Shown piece after piece: positions 1 to 7,871 of a stretch of DNA of 25,439 bases. The translations under genes were made by a program, and so were the position numbers. The number at the start of each line of letters is the position of its first letter. Within the stretch, counting starts at the first letter, position 1. The notes beneath the pieces are model-generated. The model was not told where the DNA came from and searched no databases. It worked only from the letters and a program-made list of their open reading frames with translations. The stretch is from Rhodospirillaceae bacterium (lineage in GTDB: Bacteria; Pseudomonadota; Alphaproteobacteria; UBA8366; GCA-2717185). The stretch spans positions 1 through 25,439 of the forward strand of contig PBDC01000044.1 in the NCBI GenBank assembly GCA_002717185.1, in the 5' to 3' direction.

Positions 1-476
1 CCACCAATCTCTCCGACCAAGCTCATCACACCGCTCATCGCCTGGATGATCGTGTCACTGGCAGGGTTTTGGGCGTAGCTGCCGTCCTGACCAAAGCCAG
101 AGATTGTGCAATAGACCAGCCTCTCGTTCAGCTCATGGCATCGCGCGTAATCGAAACCAAGCTTATCCATCACGCCGGGTCGGAAGTTCGAAACCAGCAC
201 ATCCGATCGAACGATCAGTCGTTCCAAGATCCTCTTGCCAGAAGCCTGTGATACGTCGAGACCGATATCACGTTTGTTCCGATTGAGCGCGATGAAGTTG
301 GCACTAGCTTCACCATCGACATTGAAGTGGTCTGTCGGCCGCGACCAATCTCCCGCCTGTCGCTCGACCTTGATAACGTTAGCACCCATATCAGACAACG
401 CCATGGCTGCGTAGGGTCCGGCGACGCCTTCGGTCATGTCAATGACTGTAATTTTTGAAAGGATCCGTTCCTGCAT
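1..476 (-). CDS. CaiB/BaiF family CoA-transferase (N-terminal part, cut by window edge)
   Basis: Family III CoA-transferases move CoA between acyl-CoA and free carboxylic acids in the cytosol. The frame stays open from ATG 476-474 to the left edge, about 158 residues. It begins with the usual first strand and nucleotide-binding entry (IDMTEGVAGPYAAMALSDMG, then ANVIKVER) followed by a GDW..P segment, and carries the typical SNFRPGVMDKLG and CTISGFGQDG motifs further on. An AGGAAAG ribosome-binding site sits just upstream, which supports this start. The catalytic Asp region lies outside the window, so the substrate cannot be judged. It starts 17 bases after the MATE gene ends on the same strand, so it is probably the distal gene of the mutS-SDR-GST-MATE run. 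The family is clear; the specificity is unknown. Confidence 0.9.
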   Translation of the reverse strand, partial: MQERILSKITVIDMTEGVAGPYAAMALSDMGANVIKVERQAGDWSRPTDHFNVDGEASANFIALNRNKRDIGLDVSQASGKRILERLIVRSDVLVSNFRPGVMDKLGFDYARCHELNERLVYCTISGFGQDGSYAQNPASDTIIQAMSGVMSLVGEIG

Positions 477-493
477 TGTTGTTCTTTCCTAAA

Positions 494-1858
494 TCACGTT
501 GTCTGACGAGGCCTCCAATCCGGCCCCAGCAAACACAAGGCCAGTCCAATTCCAGTCACTAAAAGACCAGCACTAACACCGGCGAAGACAGCCTCAAGCG
601 GCCAACCTAACGCCAGCGCCACGACACCAACTCCGGACACCACAAGGAAACGCAGCACACCAACGCCGACCGGCCACACAAGATGGCCAGTGCCCTGGCT
701 AGCAAAATACAACGCCTGACCGCCGCCGAACACGCCGTAGAAAGGAGCTACGATAGCGAGATAAAGCAGTCCAAATCCATAAACCGCTGGGTCATTGGTA
801 AACCAATCGAGCCAGAGGCTGGGAAACAGCGCGGCAACAAGGCCAATTAGACCTGTTATAAGGAAGGTCATCCCCGCGCCAACCCAGGCGATACGGCGCG
901 CTCGGGAGAATTGTTCGGCACCAACATTGACACCCACCGCCGCGGTCAACGCCGCCCCGATCCCGAAGGCTATTGGAGTAAGGGTGAGCTCCAGTCGAGC
1001 TCCTAGACCATAGCCAGCAAGAGCCTCTGTTCCGTATCGGCCGACGACACCGGTAACAATAACAACCGAAACAGCAACGGTTACGCTATTTATGAGCCCA
1101 ATGCCGCCTACTTTCAAAATGTCAAGGACCGGCGCCCATCGAACGCGATACGGCCGCAACCGAACGCCGCCGCTGTTACCGTGAAGGCAAAGAGCGAGAT
1201 AGAGCGAAGCGCCGCCGTGGCAAACGACCATCGCTATCGCAGGACCCGCAATTCCAAAACCAGAAAACGGCCCCCAGCCAAGCGTGAGTATCCCTGAGAG
1301 AGGCACCTGCACAGCGCAACCGACAACTATTGCCCGCGCAGGTGTCACCGTATCACCAGTGCCTCGCAAGATCGCGGATAGAAGGTAGAAGGCCCAGGTT
1401 GCGGTTGCGCCACCAAAGGCAATAGCCGCGTAGATCACCGCCCCCTCCAGCGCTTCTCCAGTGCCTCCCAGAAGGGCAAAAATCGGTCTCGCGAAGAACC
1501 CCAGCACCACCATGTAAAGGAGCGCGCCGAGGACCCCGATAATTACAGCGTGCCAAGCTGCTTCGGCTGCCTGTTCCCGCGAACCGCCACCCAACGCCCG
1601 TGCAACCGACGATGTCGCTCCACCGCCTATTGCCCCAGCGGACATCATCTGCATTAGGGTTTGAAAGGGAAACACCAGGGCCAGGCTTGCCAGTGGCACC
1701 GTACCCAAATAGCCAACGAACAAAGCATCGCCGATAGTCACAGCGGTCATAAGAGACACAGCCACTACGTTTGGTCCAGCCAAACGCAGCAACATGGGCG
1801 AAATCGGGCCCTCCAGGAGCGGTCGAACGCGGGCGTCAGAGGAAGTCTTGGTCGACAT
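494..1858 (-). CDS. MATE family efflux transporter
   Basis: An inner-membrane exporter of the multidrug and toxin extrusion type, 454 residues, the usual family length. About twelve hydrophobic segments are visible in two similar halves. The N-terminal region (PNVVAVSLMTAVTIGDALFV, then GYLGT) and the AGAIGGGATSSVARALGGG stretch near residues 75-95 are typical of MATE proteins, as is the LRGTGDT motif around residue 165. MATE pumps use Na+ or H+ gradients; the coupling ion and substrate cannot be read here. The start is ATG 1858-1856 with an AAAGGG ribosome-binding site. It lies between a GST gene (88-base gap) and the CoA-transferase (17-base gap), all on the same strand, so it may export a compound handled by these enzymes. 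That link is inference. Confidence 0.9.
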   Translation of the reverse strand: MSTKTSSDARVRPLLEGPISPMLLRLAGPNVVAVSLMTAVTIGDALFVGYLGTVPLASLALVFPFQTLMQMMSAGAIGGGATSSVARALGGGSREQAAEAAWHAVIIGVLGALLYMVVLGFFARPIFALLGGTGEALEGAVIYAAIAFGGATATWAFYLLSAILRGTGDTVTPARAIVVGCAVQVPLSGILTLGWGPFSGFGIAGPAIAMVVCHGGASLYLALCLHGNSGGVRLRPYRVRWAPVLDILKVGGIGLINSVTVAVSVVIVTGVVGRYGTEALAGYGLGARLELTLTPIAFGIGAALTAAVGVNVGAEQFSRARRIAWVGAGMTFLITGLIGLVAALFPSLWLDWFTNDPAVYGFGLLYLAIVAPFYGVFGGGQALYFASQGTGHLVWPVGVGVLRFLVVSGVGVVALALGWPLEAVFAGVSAGLLVTGIGLALCLLGPDWRPRQTT

Positions 1859-1946
1859 GGTTCCCTTTTTTGGGGATCATGCCCCTTATTGAACGCGACC
1901 GACAGAACCTACCGTATGCAACGGGAGTGTCTATCCCCATCACATT

Positions 1947-2609
1947 CTATATCGTGGTAATTGACGCCCCACCACGCTTGGTTTCTTCCGCCGTGCGTGT
2001 TGGTGGCGGCACATTGACGCCACGCTGGCAGCCGGGCCGGGCCGCCATCGCCGCCATCCAGCGTTTAAGATGCTCCAACTCCTCAATTGGAACTCGAGCC
2101 CATTTATGGCTACGGACCCAGGACCAGTTGGCCATATCGGCGATAGAGTATTCATCAGCCAGCCATTCATGTTCAGCAAGATGCCGGTCCAACACTTCAT
2201 AGAGTCGGCGCGTCTCATTGTGATACCGCTTGCGAGCAGCTGGCACGTCTTCAGGGAAATAACGTTCAAACGCGACCGCCTGGCCTTGCATCGGTCCAAT
2301 ACCAGACATTTGGAACATCAACCATTGCATAGCGGCGTAACGACCCTTGCGGCTCACCGGCATGAAACGGCCGCTTTTCTCCGCCAGATACAGCATAATC
2401 GCACCGGTTTCGAAAATCGTCAGATCGTCTGCATCATTATCGACGATGACCGGAATGCGGCCGTTTGGGTTCATGGCTAGGAACCAGTCCTCATGTTGCT
2501 TGCGCTCGCTGAGATTTAACACGTGCGGAGTGTAGGCCAACTCCGTCTCTTCCAGAGCGATAGCAACTTTCCACCCATTTGGTGTGGCGGCGGTGAAAAA
2601 ATCGATCAT
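1947..2609 (-). CDS. Glutathione S-transferase, Nu-class/YfcG-like
   Basis: A cytosolic glutathione S-transferase of about 220 residues. The N-terminal thioredoxin-like domain starts MIDFFTAATPNGWKVAIALE, closely resembling the opening of YfcG-type (Nu-class) enzymes, in which the TPNG turn contributes to glutathione binding. The NPNGRIPVIVD segment (cis-Pro) and FETGAIMLYLAEK (the ES/ET glutathione contact) follow, then a helical C-terminal domain with ADMANWSWVRSHKWA. The frame extends eight codons upstream to 2633, but the family start matches ATG 2609-2607, which has AAAGG close upstream. Nu-class members often act as disulfide reductases with two bound glutathiones. The SDR gene lies 42 bases upstream on the same strand. 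The physiological substrate is unknown. Confidence 0.88.
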   Translation of the reverse strand: MIDFFTAATPNGWKVAIALEETELAYTPHVLNLSERKQHEDWFLAMNPNGRIPVIVDNDADDLTIFETGAIMLYLAEKSGRFMPVSRKGRYAAMQWLMFQMSGIGPMQGQAVAFERYFPEDVPAARKRYHNETRRLYEVLDRHLAEHEWLADEYSIADMANWSWVRSHKWARVPIEELEHLKRWMAAMAARPGCQRGVNVPPPTRTAEETKRGGASITTI

Positions 2610-2651
2610 TACCTTTAGCCCTTCTGCGCGCATACGTTAGGACCGATTGGT

Positions 2652-3446
2652 TCAGTAATTGATAGCCTCACCCGATCCACCATCGACGGCGATCGCCTGG
2701 CCAGTCACGATATCAGCCAGTGGCGAGCAGAAATACATCACCGTGTTGGCGAGATCGCGCGACTCAATCATGCGGCCCATCGGAATTGTGGTGACAGTCT
2801 GAGCCGTTATCTCGTTAACAGATACGCCGGCATCGCGAGCGCGGCGTTGGAAATTACTCAGCATCCGCTCAGTCATGGTGAAACCAGGATGCACACAGTT
2901 CACAGTGATGTTCTGTGGTGCGACCTGACCAGAAAGTTGCTTGGTAAAATTGGCAACGCCGGCATTGACGATACCGTTAGTTACTCGCAGCGGAGCAGCG
3001 ATGCGAGCGGTCATACCGCCGATGTTAACGATGCGGCCCCAGCGCTTTTTGCGCATATGCGGCAGGACCTCCCGCGCGCAGCGGATATAAGCCATCAGCT
3101 TTACGTTTATATGGTACTGCCAGTCTTCGTCCGTCTGTTCGTCGAACGGCGCAGGAATTGATGTTACCGCGTTGTTAACCAATATGTCCGCACCACCGCC
3201 CGCGGCCTCGGACGCTTTGCGCACAAATTTCTGGATATCCTCAAGCCGGCTGACATCGGCCTGGAAAGCCCAGGCCCGAACGCCCTTGGCGATAATTTCC
3301 AAAACAGCCTCATCAAGGGTATCTTGGGTCCGGCCACAAATGGCCACATCGACGCCATGCTCCGCCAAAGCCAGGGCGGTGGCCTTGCCGATGCCGCGAC
3401 TGCCACCAGTCACGAAGGCGATCTTGCCCTTCAGCCCGAAATCCAT
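2652..3446 (-). CDS. SDR-fold protein lacking the canonical catalytic residues
   Basis: A 264-residue protein with the classical short-chain dehydrogenase/reductase fold. The Rossmann motif TGGSRGIG is at residues 13-20, the NNA motif at 91-93, HPGFT at 186-190, and the C-terminal end TGQAIAVDGG is typical. The catalytic set is absent: aligning by the fixed Ser-Tyr spacing of 13, the Ser is Gly144, the Tyr is Asn157 and the Lys is Asn161 (segment VTNGIVNAGVANFTK). NAD(P) binding therefore looks intact while normal SDR hydride-transfer chemistry is not expected. It could be an atypical SDR with different chemistry, a binding protein or a regulator. It starts 19 bases after mutS ends and precedes the GST gene by 42 bases on the same strand. 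Confidence 0.88.
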   Translation of the reverse strand: MDFGLKGKIAFVTGGSRGIGKATALALAEHGVDVAICGRTQDTLDEAVLEIIAKGVRAWAFQADVSRLEDIQKFVRKASEAAGGGADILVNNAVTSIPAPFDEQTDEDWQYHINVKLMAYIRCAREVLPHMRKKRWGRIVNIGGMTARIAAPLRVTNGIVNAGVANFTKQLSGQVAPQNITVNCVHPGFTMTERMLSNFQRRARDAGVSVNEITAQTVTTIPMGRMIESRDLANTVMYFCSPLADIVTGQAIAVDGGSGEAINY

Positions 3447-3465
3447 TGCTTACTTCCTTTGATTA

Positions 3466-6120
3466 TTATTCGTTCAGCATACCGCGAAGCCGGTAAAGTT
3501 CTTCTAACGCCTGACGGGCTGTCATTCCATCAGGGTCAATGTCAGCCAATGCCGCCTCGATAGCCGACTCATTAAACCCCTCTGATGCGGCCGCCAACTG
3601 CACGGTCGCAGCAAACAACGGCAGGTCTTCGGACAATTGAGCGATGGCGCCGGACTGTTCGGACTGCTCCAAGGTGGCCAAAACTTCTTCGGCGCGAGTA
3701 ATAACCACTGGCGGCAGGCCGGCTAGCTTGGCCACATGGATGCCATATGAACGGTCGGCGGTACCGGGCGCGACCTCGTGGAGAAATACCACATCGCCTT
3801 CCCACTCCTTGACCCGCATAGTGTGCGGTGCGAGACGGTCGAGCCTCTTGTTGAGCCCCGTCAATTCATGGTAATGCGTCGCAAACAGAGCGCGGCATCT
3901 GTTAACATCGTGCAGATGCTCTACTGAAGCCCAAGCAATCGATAAACCATCAAAAGTCGCCGTACCGCGGCCGATCTCGTCCAATATAACCATTGCGCGC
4001 GGTCCCGCCTGGTTCAAGATCGCCGCCGTCTCAACCATCTCGACCATGAAGGTGGAGCGTCCGCGTGCCAAATCGTCTGCGGCTCCTACTCGGCTGAACA
4101 ACCGATCGACAACACCGATAGTTGCTCGCTCTGCAGGTACATAGATGCCGATTTGAGCCATCACTGCAATCAAAGCATTCTGCCGAAGGAAGGTGCTCTT
4201 ACCGGCCATGTTGGGGCCAGTCACAAGCCATAGCCGCTTGTTTTCGCCCAGATCACAATCGTTCGGCACAAAGGCGATTTCACTCATTTCCTGCGCGGCT
4301 TCAACCACCGGGTGGCGGCCCTGTTTTATTTCAAAGGTCAGACTTTTTTCTATCTTCGGTCTGCAATACCGCCGCTTTCTGGCAAGGGCCGCCATCGCAG
4401 TCGCAACGTCAAGCGCTGCCAGCCCGTTCGCCGCAGCAGCAATAGCTTCAGCACGGGCCGTCACCTCGGCCACGAAATCGTCAAATAAGGTTAGCTCAAT
4501 CGCTAGCGCCTTCGCCCCGGCCTCCGAGATATCTCGCGCCAGATCAGCAAGTTCCGTCGTCGTGTAACGCAAAGCGCTAGCTAATGTTTGGCGATGGATA
4601 AAGCTCTCACCCATTTTATCGCCGTGGCGCGGTGTCACCTCTATAAAATAACCGAGTACGTTGTTGTGCTTCACCTTAAGTGAGTCGACACCGGTCTCAC
4701 CGCGATAGCGAACCTGCAGATCCGCGATCATACGCCGCCCGTCGTCGCGCAACTTAAGCAACTCGTCGAGTTCCAGCGCATATTCCATGCGCACAAAGCC
4801 ACCATCGCGCGCCAGTAAGGGGAGTTCGTCAGCGAGGCCACAGGCCAACTGATTGCATAGCCCCTCGTGATGGATCAGCGCGTCGGCCGCTTCCGCAACC
4901 GCCTTTGGGATGGGTATATCAGTTCCGCTTAAAAGCTCCTGCACTTCGGCCGCAACGCCGAGACCGTCGCGGATCGCGGCAAGGTCGCGCGGACCACCCC
5001 GATGCACAGTCAAACGGCTCAGCGCGCGCATCATATCGGGGCATCGGCGCAGATGGCCAATTAATTCATTACGCCGCCGCTCATCGTCGAGAAAGAACTG
5101 CACCGCATCGAGGCGATCGTCGATTGCAGAGGGTTCAGTCAGTGGGGCGGCGAGCCGGGCGGACAACATGCGGGCACCAGGACCCGTCACCGTGCAGTCA
5201 ATGGCAGCCAACAAGCTGCCCTGGCGACCCCCAGAAAGGCTGCGCATCAGTTCCAAGTTTGCGCGGGTCGCTGCATCTATTTCCATCACCGAGCCGGCGG
5301 TGAGGCGTTTGGGCGGAGCAATACGGGGCATCGCATCGACCTGGGTCAGGGCGACGTAGTCTACAAGCGCCCCGGCTGCCGCCAACTCGGATCGCTCAAA
5401 ACTGCCGAATCCATCCAGTCCTGCGACGCCATAGATTTTCTGCAACCGCCGTTTCGCATTTTCCGAATCAAATCGGCTATTCGGCAGCGGTGACAGCACC
5501 GCGTTCCACTGCGCAAAGGTTTCCACCAATTCCTGCCGTGCCAGCAGTCGTTCAGGCGCCAAAAGTTCACCGGGCGCCACGCGGGACAAGGCAGCGGCGA
5601 GGCCTGATGGATCGACCTTTTGCACTGTGAACTCGCCGGTCGAGATATCAAGCCAAGCGAAGCCTACCTGACCACTGGCATCGGCTAGGGCAGCCAAATG
5701 ATTATGCGCCCGCGCATCTAGCAGTGAATCCTCAGTCAGGGTCCCCTGCGTCACCAGTCGGACAACCTGTCGATTGACAACCGCCTTTGGTCCGCGTTTC
5801 TTCGCCTCCTTTGGATCCTCGGTCTGTTCACAGACGGCGACTTTGAAGTTAGTTTCAATCAATTTCGAAAGATAGGCGTCAGCCGAATGGACCGGCACGC
5901 CACACATCGGGATATCCTCGCCCTTGTGGTGGCCGCGTTTTGTCAGAGCGATATCGAGCGCGGCCGAAGCGACAACAGCATCGTCGAAAAAAAGCTCGTA
6001 GAAATCACCCATGCGGTAGAACAGCAGGTAATCCTGATGCTGTTCTTTGATCGCCAGATACTGCGCCATCATTGGCGTCATGGCAGATTTGCGGCCAATC
6101 GCTCTCATGGGTTCCGTCAT
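3466..6120 (-). CDS. mutS: DNA mismatch repair protein MutS
   Basis: MutS recognises base mismatches and small loops after replication and recruits MutL using ATP. From ATG 6120 the protein is 884 residues, normal for alphaproteobacteria. The mismatch-contacting Phe-x-Glu is in GDFYELF (F40, E42). The connector, lever and clamp regions follow, then the ATPase: Walker [10 protein letters not shown] at about 635-643, the RSTFMVEM signature, Walker B ILDEIGRG at about 712-719, and ATHYHEL. The C-terminal tail is intact. The frame opens upstream to a TTG at 6144, but the ATG at 6120 is the better first codon; upstream ribosome-binding signals are weak for both. It is the first gene of a minus-strand run and diverges from the amidase and maeB. 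In many alphaproteobacteria mutS lies next to a malic enzyme gene. Confidence 0.97.
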   Translation of the reverse strand: MTEPMRAIGRKSAMTPMMAQYLAIKEQHQDYLLFYRMGDFYELFFDDAVVASAALDIALTKRGHHKGEDIPMCGVPVHSADAYLSKLIETNFKVAVCEQTEDPKEAKKRGPKAVVNRQVVRLVTQGTLTEDSLLDARAHNHLAALADASGQVGFAWLDISTGEFTVQKVDPSGLAAALSRVAPGELLAPERLLARQELVETFAQWNAVLSPLPNSRFDSENAKRRLQKIYGVAGLDGFGSFERSELAAAGALVDYVALTQVDAMPRIAPPKRLTAGSVMEIDAATRANLELMRSLSGGRQGSLLAAIDCTVTGPGARMLSARLAAPLTEPSAIDDRLDAVQFFLDDERRRNELIGHLRRCPDMMRALSRLTVHRGGPRDLAAIRDGLGVAAEVQELLSGTDIPIPKAVAEAADALIHHEGLCNQLACGLADELPLLARDGGFVRMEYALELDELLKLRDDGRRMIADLQVRYRGETGVDSLKVKHNNVLGYFIEVTPRHGDKMGESFIHRQTLASALRYTTTELADLARDISEAGAKALAIELTLFDDFVAEVTARAEAIAAAANGLAALDVATAMAALARKRRYCRPKIEKSLTFEIKQGRHPVVEAAQEMSEIAFVPNDCDLGENKRLWLVTGPNMAGKSTFLRQNALIAVMAQIGIYVPAERATIGVVDRLFSRVGAADDLARGRSTFMVEMVETAAILNQAGPRAMVILDEIGRGTATFDGLSIAWASVEHLHDVNRCRALFATHYHELTGLNKRLDRLAPHTMRVKEWEGDVVFLHEVAPGTADRSYGIHVAKLAGLPPVVITRAEEVLATLEQSEQSGAIAQLSEDLPLFAATVQLAAASEGFNESAIEAALADIDPDGMTARQALEELYRLRGMLNE

Positions 6121-6415
6121 ATCATGCCTGCGGCATCGTCCCAATGCGCGTGTCTGAGATATCCTTAAAAATCACCGCTTCGGGGAAACCTGCAGATGAC
6201 GTTACACAACGGGCTCATCGCCTTGAGAAACGTCCGGCCACCAAGAGACCAGGACTTTGGAGAATGCAAGTTTGCACTGCGACCGTTCTGCTGCAGCCTT
6301 TTACTGCAGATAGCTACACTGTCTCCTAAGTTTTCCGACACACATGAATTTCTGCCAAATTGGCCACACCTCAGGATCAGTTAGAATGGATGTAGCCCCT
6401 ATTTGGAGAGATCCT
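6121..6415. other. Divergent intergenic region between mutS and the amidase
   Basis: About 295 bases separate the mutS start from the amidase start. It should hold promoters for both directions. I see no convincing -35/-10 pair. The only structure noted is a short inverted repeat TGCAA-GT-TTGCA at 6265-6276. Reading frames here are short and overlapping and I do not support any of them as genes. Confidence 0.5.
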
Positions 6416-7774
6416 ATGACATCATCAGTTGAGCCCAATTCTCGGTCCATGACAGAAGCCTGCCTGTCGGCCATCGAACGGCAAAACGGCACCGTCAACG
6501 CGATGATCACGGTAACAGCGGAAAATGCAATCCGGCAGGCTGAAGCCGCCGACACCGCAGCTCGCGACGGACGCTGGCTTGGTCTTTTGCATGGCATGCC
6601 GATGGCAATCAAAGACAACATCGCAACGGCCGGCATCCGCACCACATCCGGCTCGTCTTTCTTCGCTGACCACGTGCCTAACGAAAACGCCGCGGTGACA
6701 CAGCGGCTAATCGATGCGGGTGCGGTGATCCTTGGCAAGGCGACCTTGCATGAGTTCGCCTTCGGCATCCGGTCCTACAACCCAGTCTCCGGCCAGTGCC
6801 GTAACCCGTGGGATCTAAGTCGCGTGCCCGGCGGGTCGAGTGGTGGGTCCGGAGCGGCGCTGGCAGCGGATATGTGTGTCGGCGCACTCGGCTCCGACAC
6901 CGGCGGCTCGGTGCGTCTGCCCGCCGCGATCAATGGCGTCAGCGGACTGCGCCCAACCCACGGGCGTGTGCCCAATCATGGATCGACACCGGTCAGCGCG
7001 ACCCTAGATACAATCGGCCCAATGGCCCGCCGCGTGAGTGACGTGGCCCGCATCTTCGCGGTCATTGCCGGTCATGACGTGCGCGATCCGCTGTCCTCAG
7101 ACCGGCCGCTGGAGAATTTTTTACCAAACCTAACCCGACCGATCCAAGGCATCCGGATTGGGATACCGAAAAATATGTACTTCGAAGATTGCCACACGGA
7201 CATCGAAAGTGCCGTTCGCGCCGCGGCAGACGTTTTGGCCAATGCGGGGGCAAAATTAGTCGAAATCAACGTCCCCGGGGTAGCTGAAATGCAGCGCTGG
7301 GCGACTATTTTGATCTTCGCAGATGCCTGCGCGCAGAACAGCGAGCGATTACGGCAGCATCCTGAGATGTTCGAGAAACCAGTCTATGACCGCATGACCG
7401 AAGGGCTAAAACTCTCCGCCGTCGACTACTCGAACGCCTTGCGCGCTCAAGAAAGCTGGAAGCGAACATTGCAAGCACTCTTCGCAGAGGTCGATGTCCT
7501 GCTCTCACCCACCTTACCCTCGTTGGTCCCGCCAATAGAAGAGGACATGTCTCTTCTGGAAGCGACTAAGAACGCCACCCGCAACACCTATGCCGGCGCC
7601 TTCGGACAGCTCCCCGGTCTATCAGTCCCCTGCGGATTCTCATCCGACGGCTTGCCGGTCGGACTACAATTGGAAGCCGCCTGGTGGCAGGATCCTTTGC
7701 TGTTACAGCTCGGCGCTTCCTATCAGGAGAGAACCGATTGGCACCTGCGCAGACCCCCCTTATCCAACAATTGA
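6416..7774 (+). CDS. Amidase-signature family hydrolase (GatA-like fold)
   Basis: A cytosolic amide-bond hydrolase of the amidase signature family, 452 residues. The Ser-cisSer-Lys triad is complete: Lys66 in PMAIKDN, cis-Ser141 in PGGSSGGSG, and nucleophile Ser165 in GSDTGGSVRLPA. The spacings 75 and 24 agree with the family pattern. An upstream in-frame ATG exists at 6344, but GGAGAG five bases before ATG 6416 decides the start. It is probably not the GatA subunit of the tRNA amidotransferase: no gatB or gatC is adjacent, and this class includes many small-molecule amidases. The substrate is unknown. It sits on the plus strand between divergent mutS and co-directional maeB, 97 bases before the maeB start. 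Confidence 0.92.
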   Translation: MTSSVEPNSRSMTEACLSAIERQNGTVNAMITVTAENAIRQAEAADTAARDGRWLGLLHGMPMAIKDNIATAGIRTTSGSSFFADHVPNENAAVTQRLIDAGAVILGKATLHEFAFGIRSYNPVSGQCRNPWDLSRVPGGSSGGSGAALAADMCVGALGSDTGGSVRLPAAINGVSGLRPTHGRVPNHGSTPVSATLDTIGPMARRVSDVARIFAVIAGHDVRDPLSSDRPLENFLPNLTRPIQGIRIGIPKNMYFEDCHTDIESAVRAAADVLANAGAKLVEINVPGVAEMQRWATILIFADACAQNSERLRQHPEMFEKPVYDRMTEGLKLSAVDYSNALRAQESWKRTLQALFAEVDVLLSPTLPSLVPPIEEDMSLLEATKNATRNTYAGAFGQLPGLSVPCGFSSDGLPVGLQLEAAWWQDPLLLQLGASYQERTDWHLRRPPLSNN

Positions 7775-7871
7775 TACCGGTTTGACTTAAAGCCTTGCGT
7801 TGCAACCCGGTTTCGCGTTTAGGATTACGCTATAGTTGAATCGAAATGCGGGCGGAACTCCGGGGCAAAAC

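Noticed and set aside
1859..1946. Terminator between the GST and MATE genes
   Set aside because: GGGG-CATGAT-CCCC can pair in the minus-strand transcript, but it is followed by A residues and not T residues, and it lies next to the MATE ribosome-binding site.
7775..7871. Promoter for maeB between the amidase and maeB
   Set aside because: TTGACT at about 7783 and TATAGT at 7831-7836 are both present but at the wrong spacing, and no other pair fits well.
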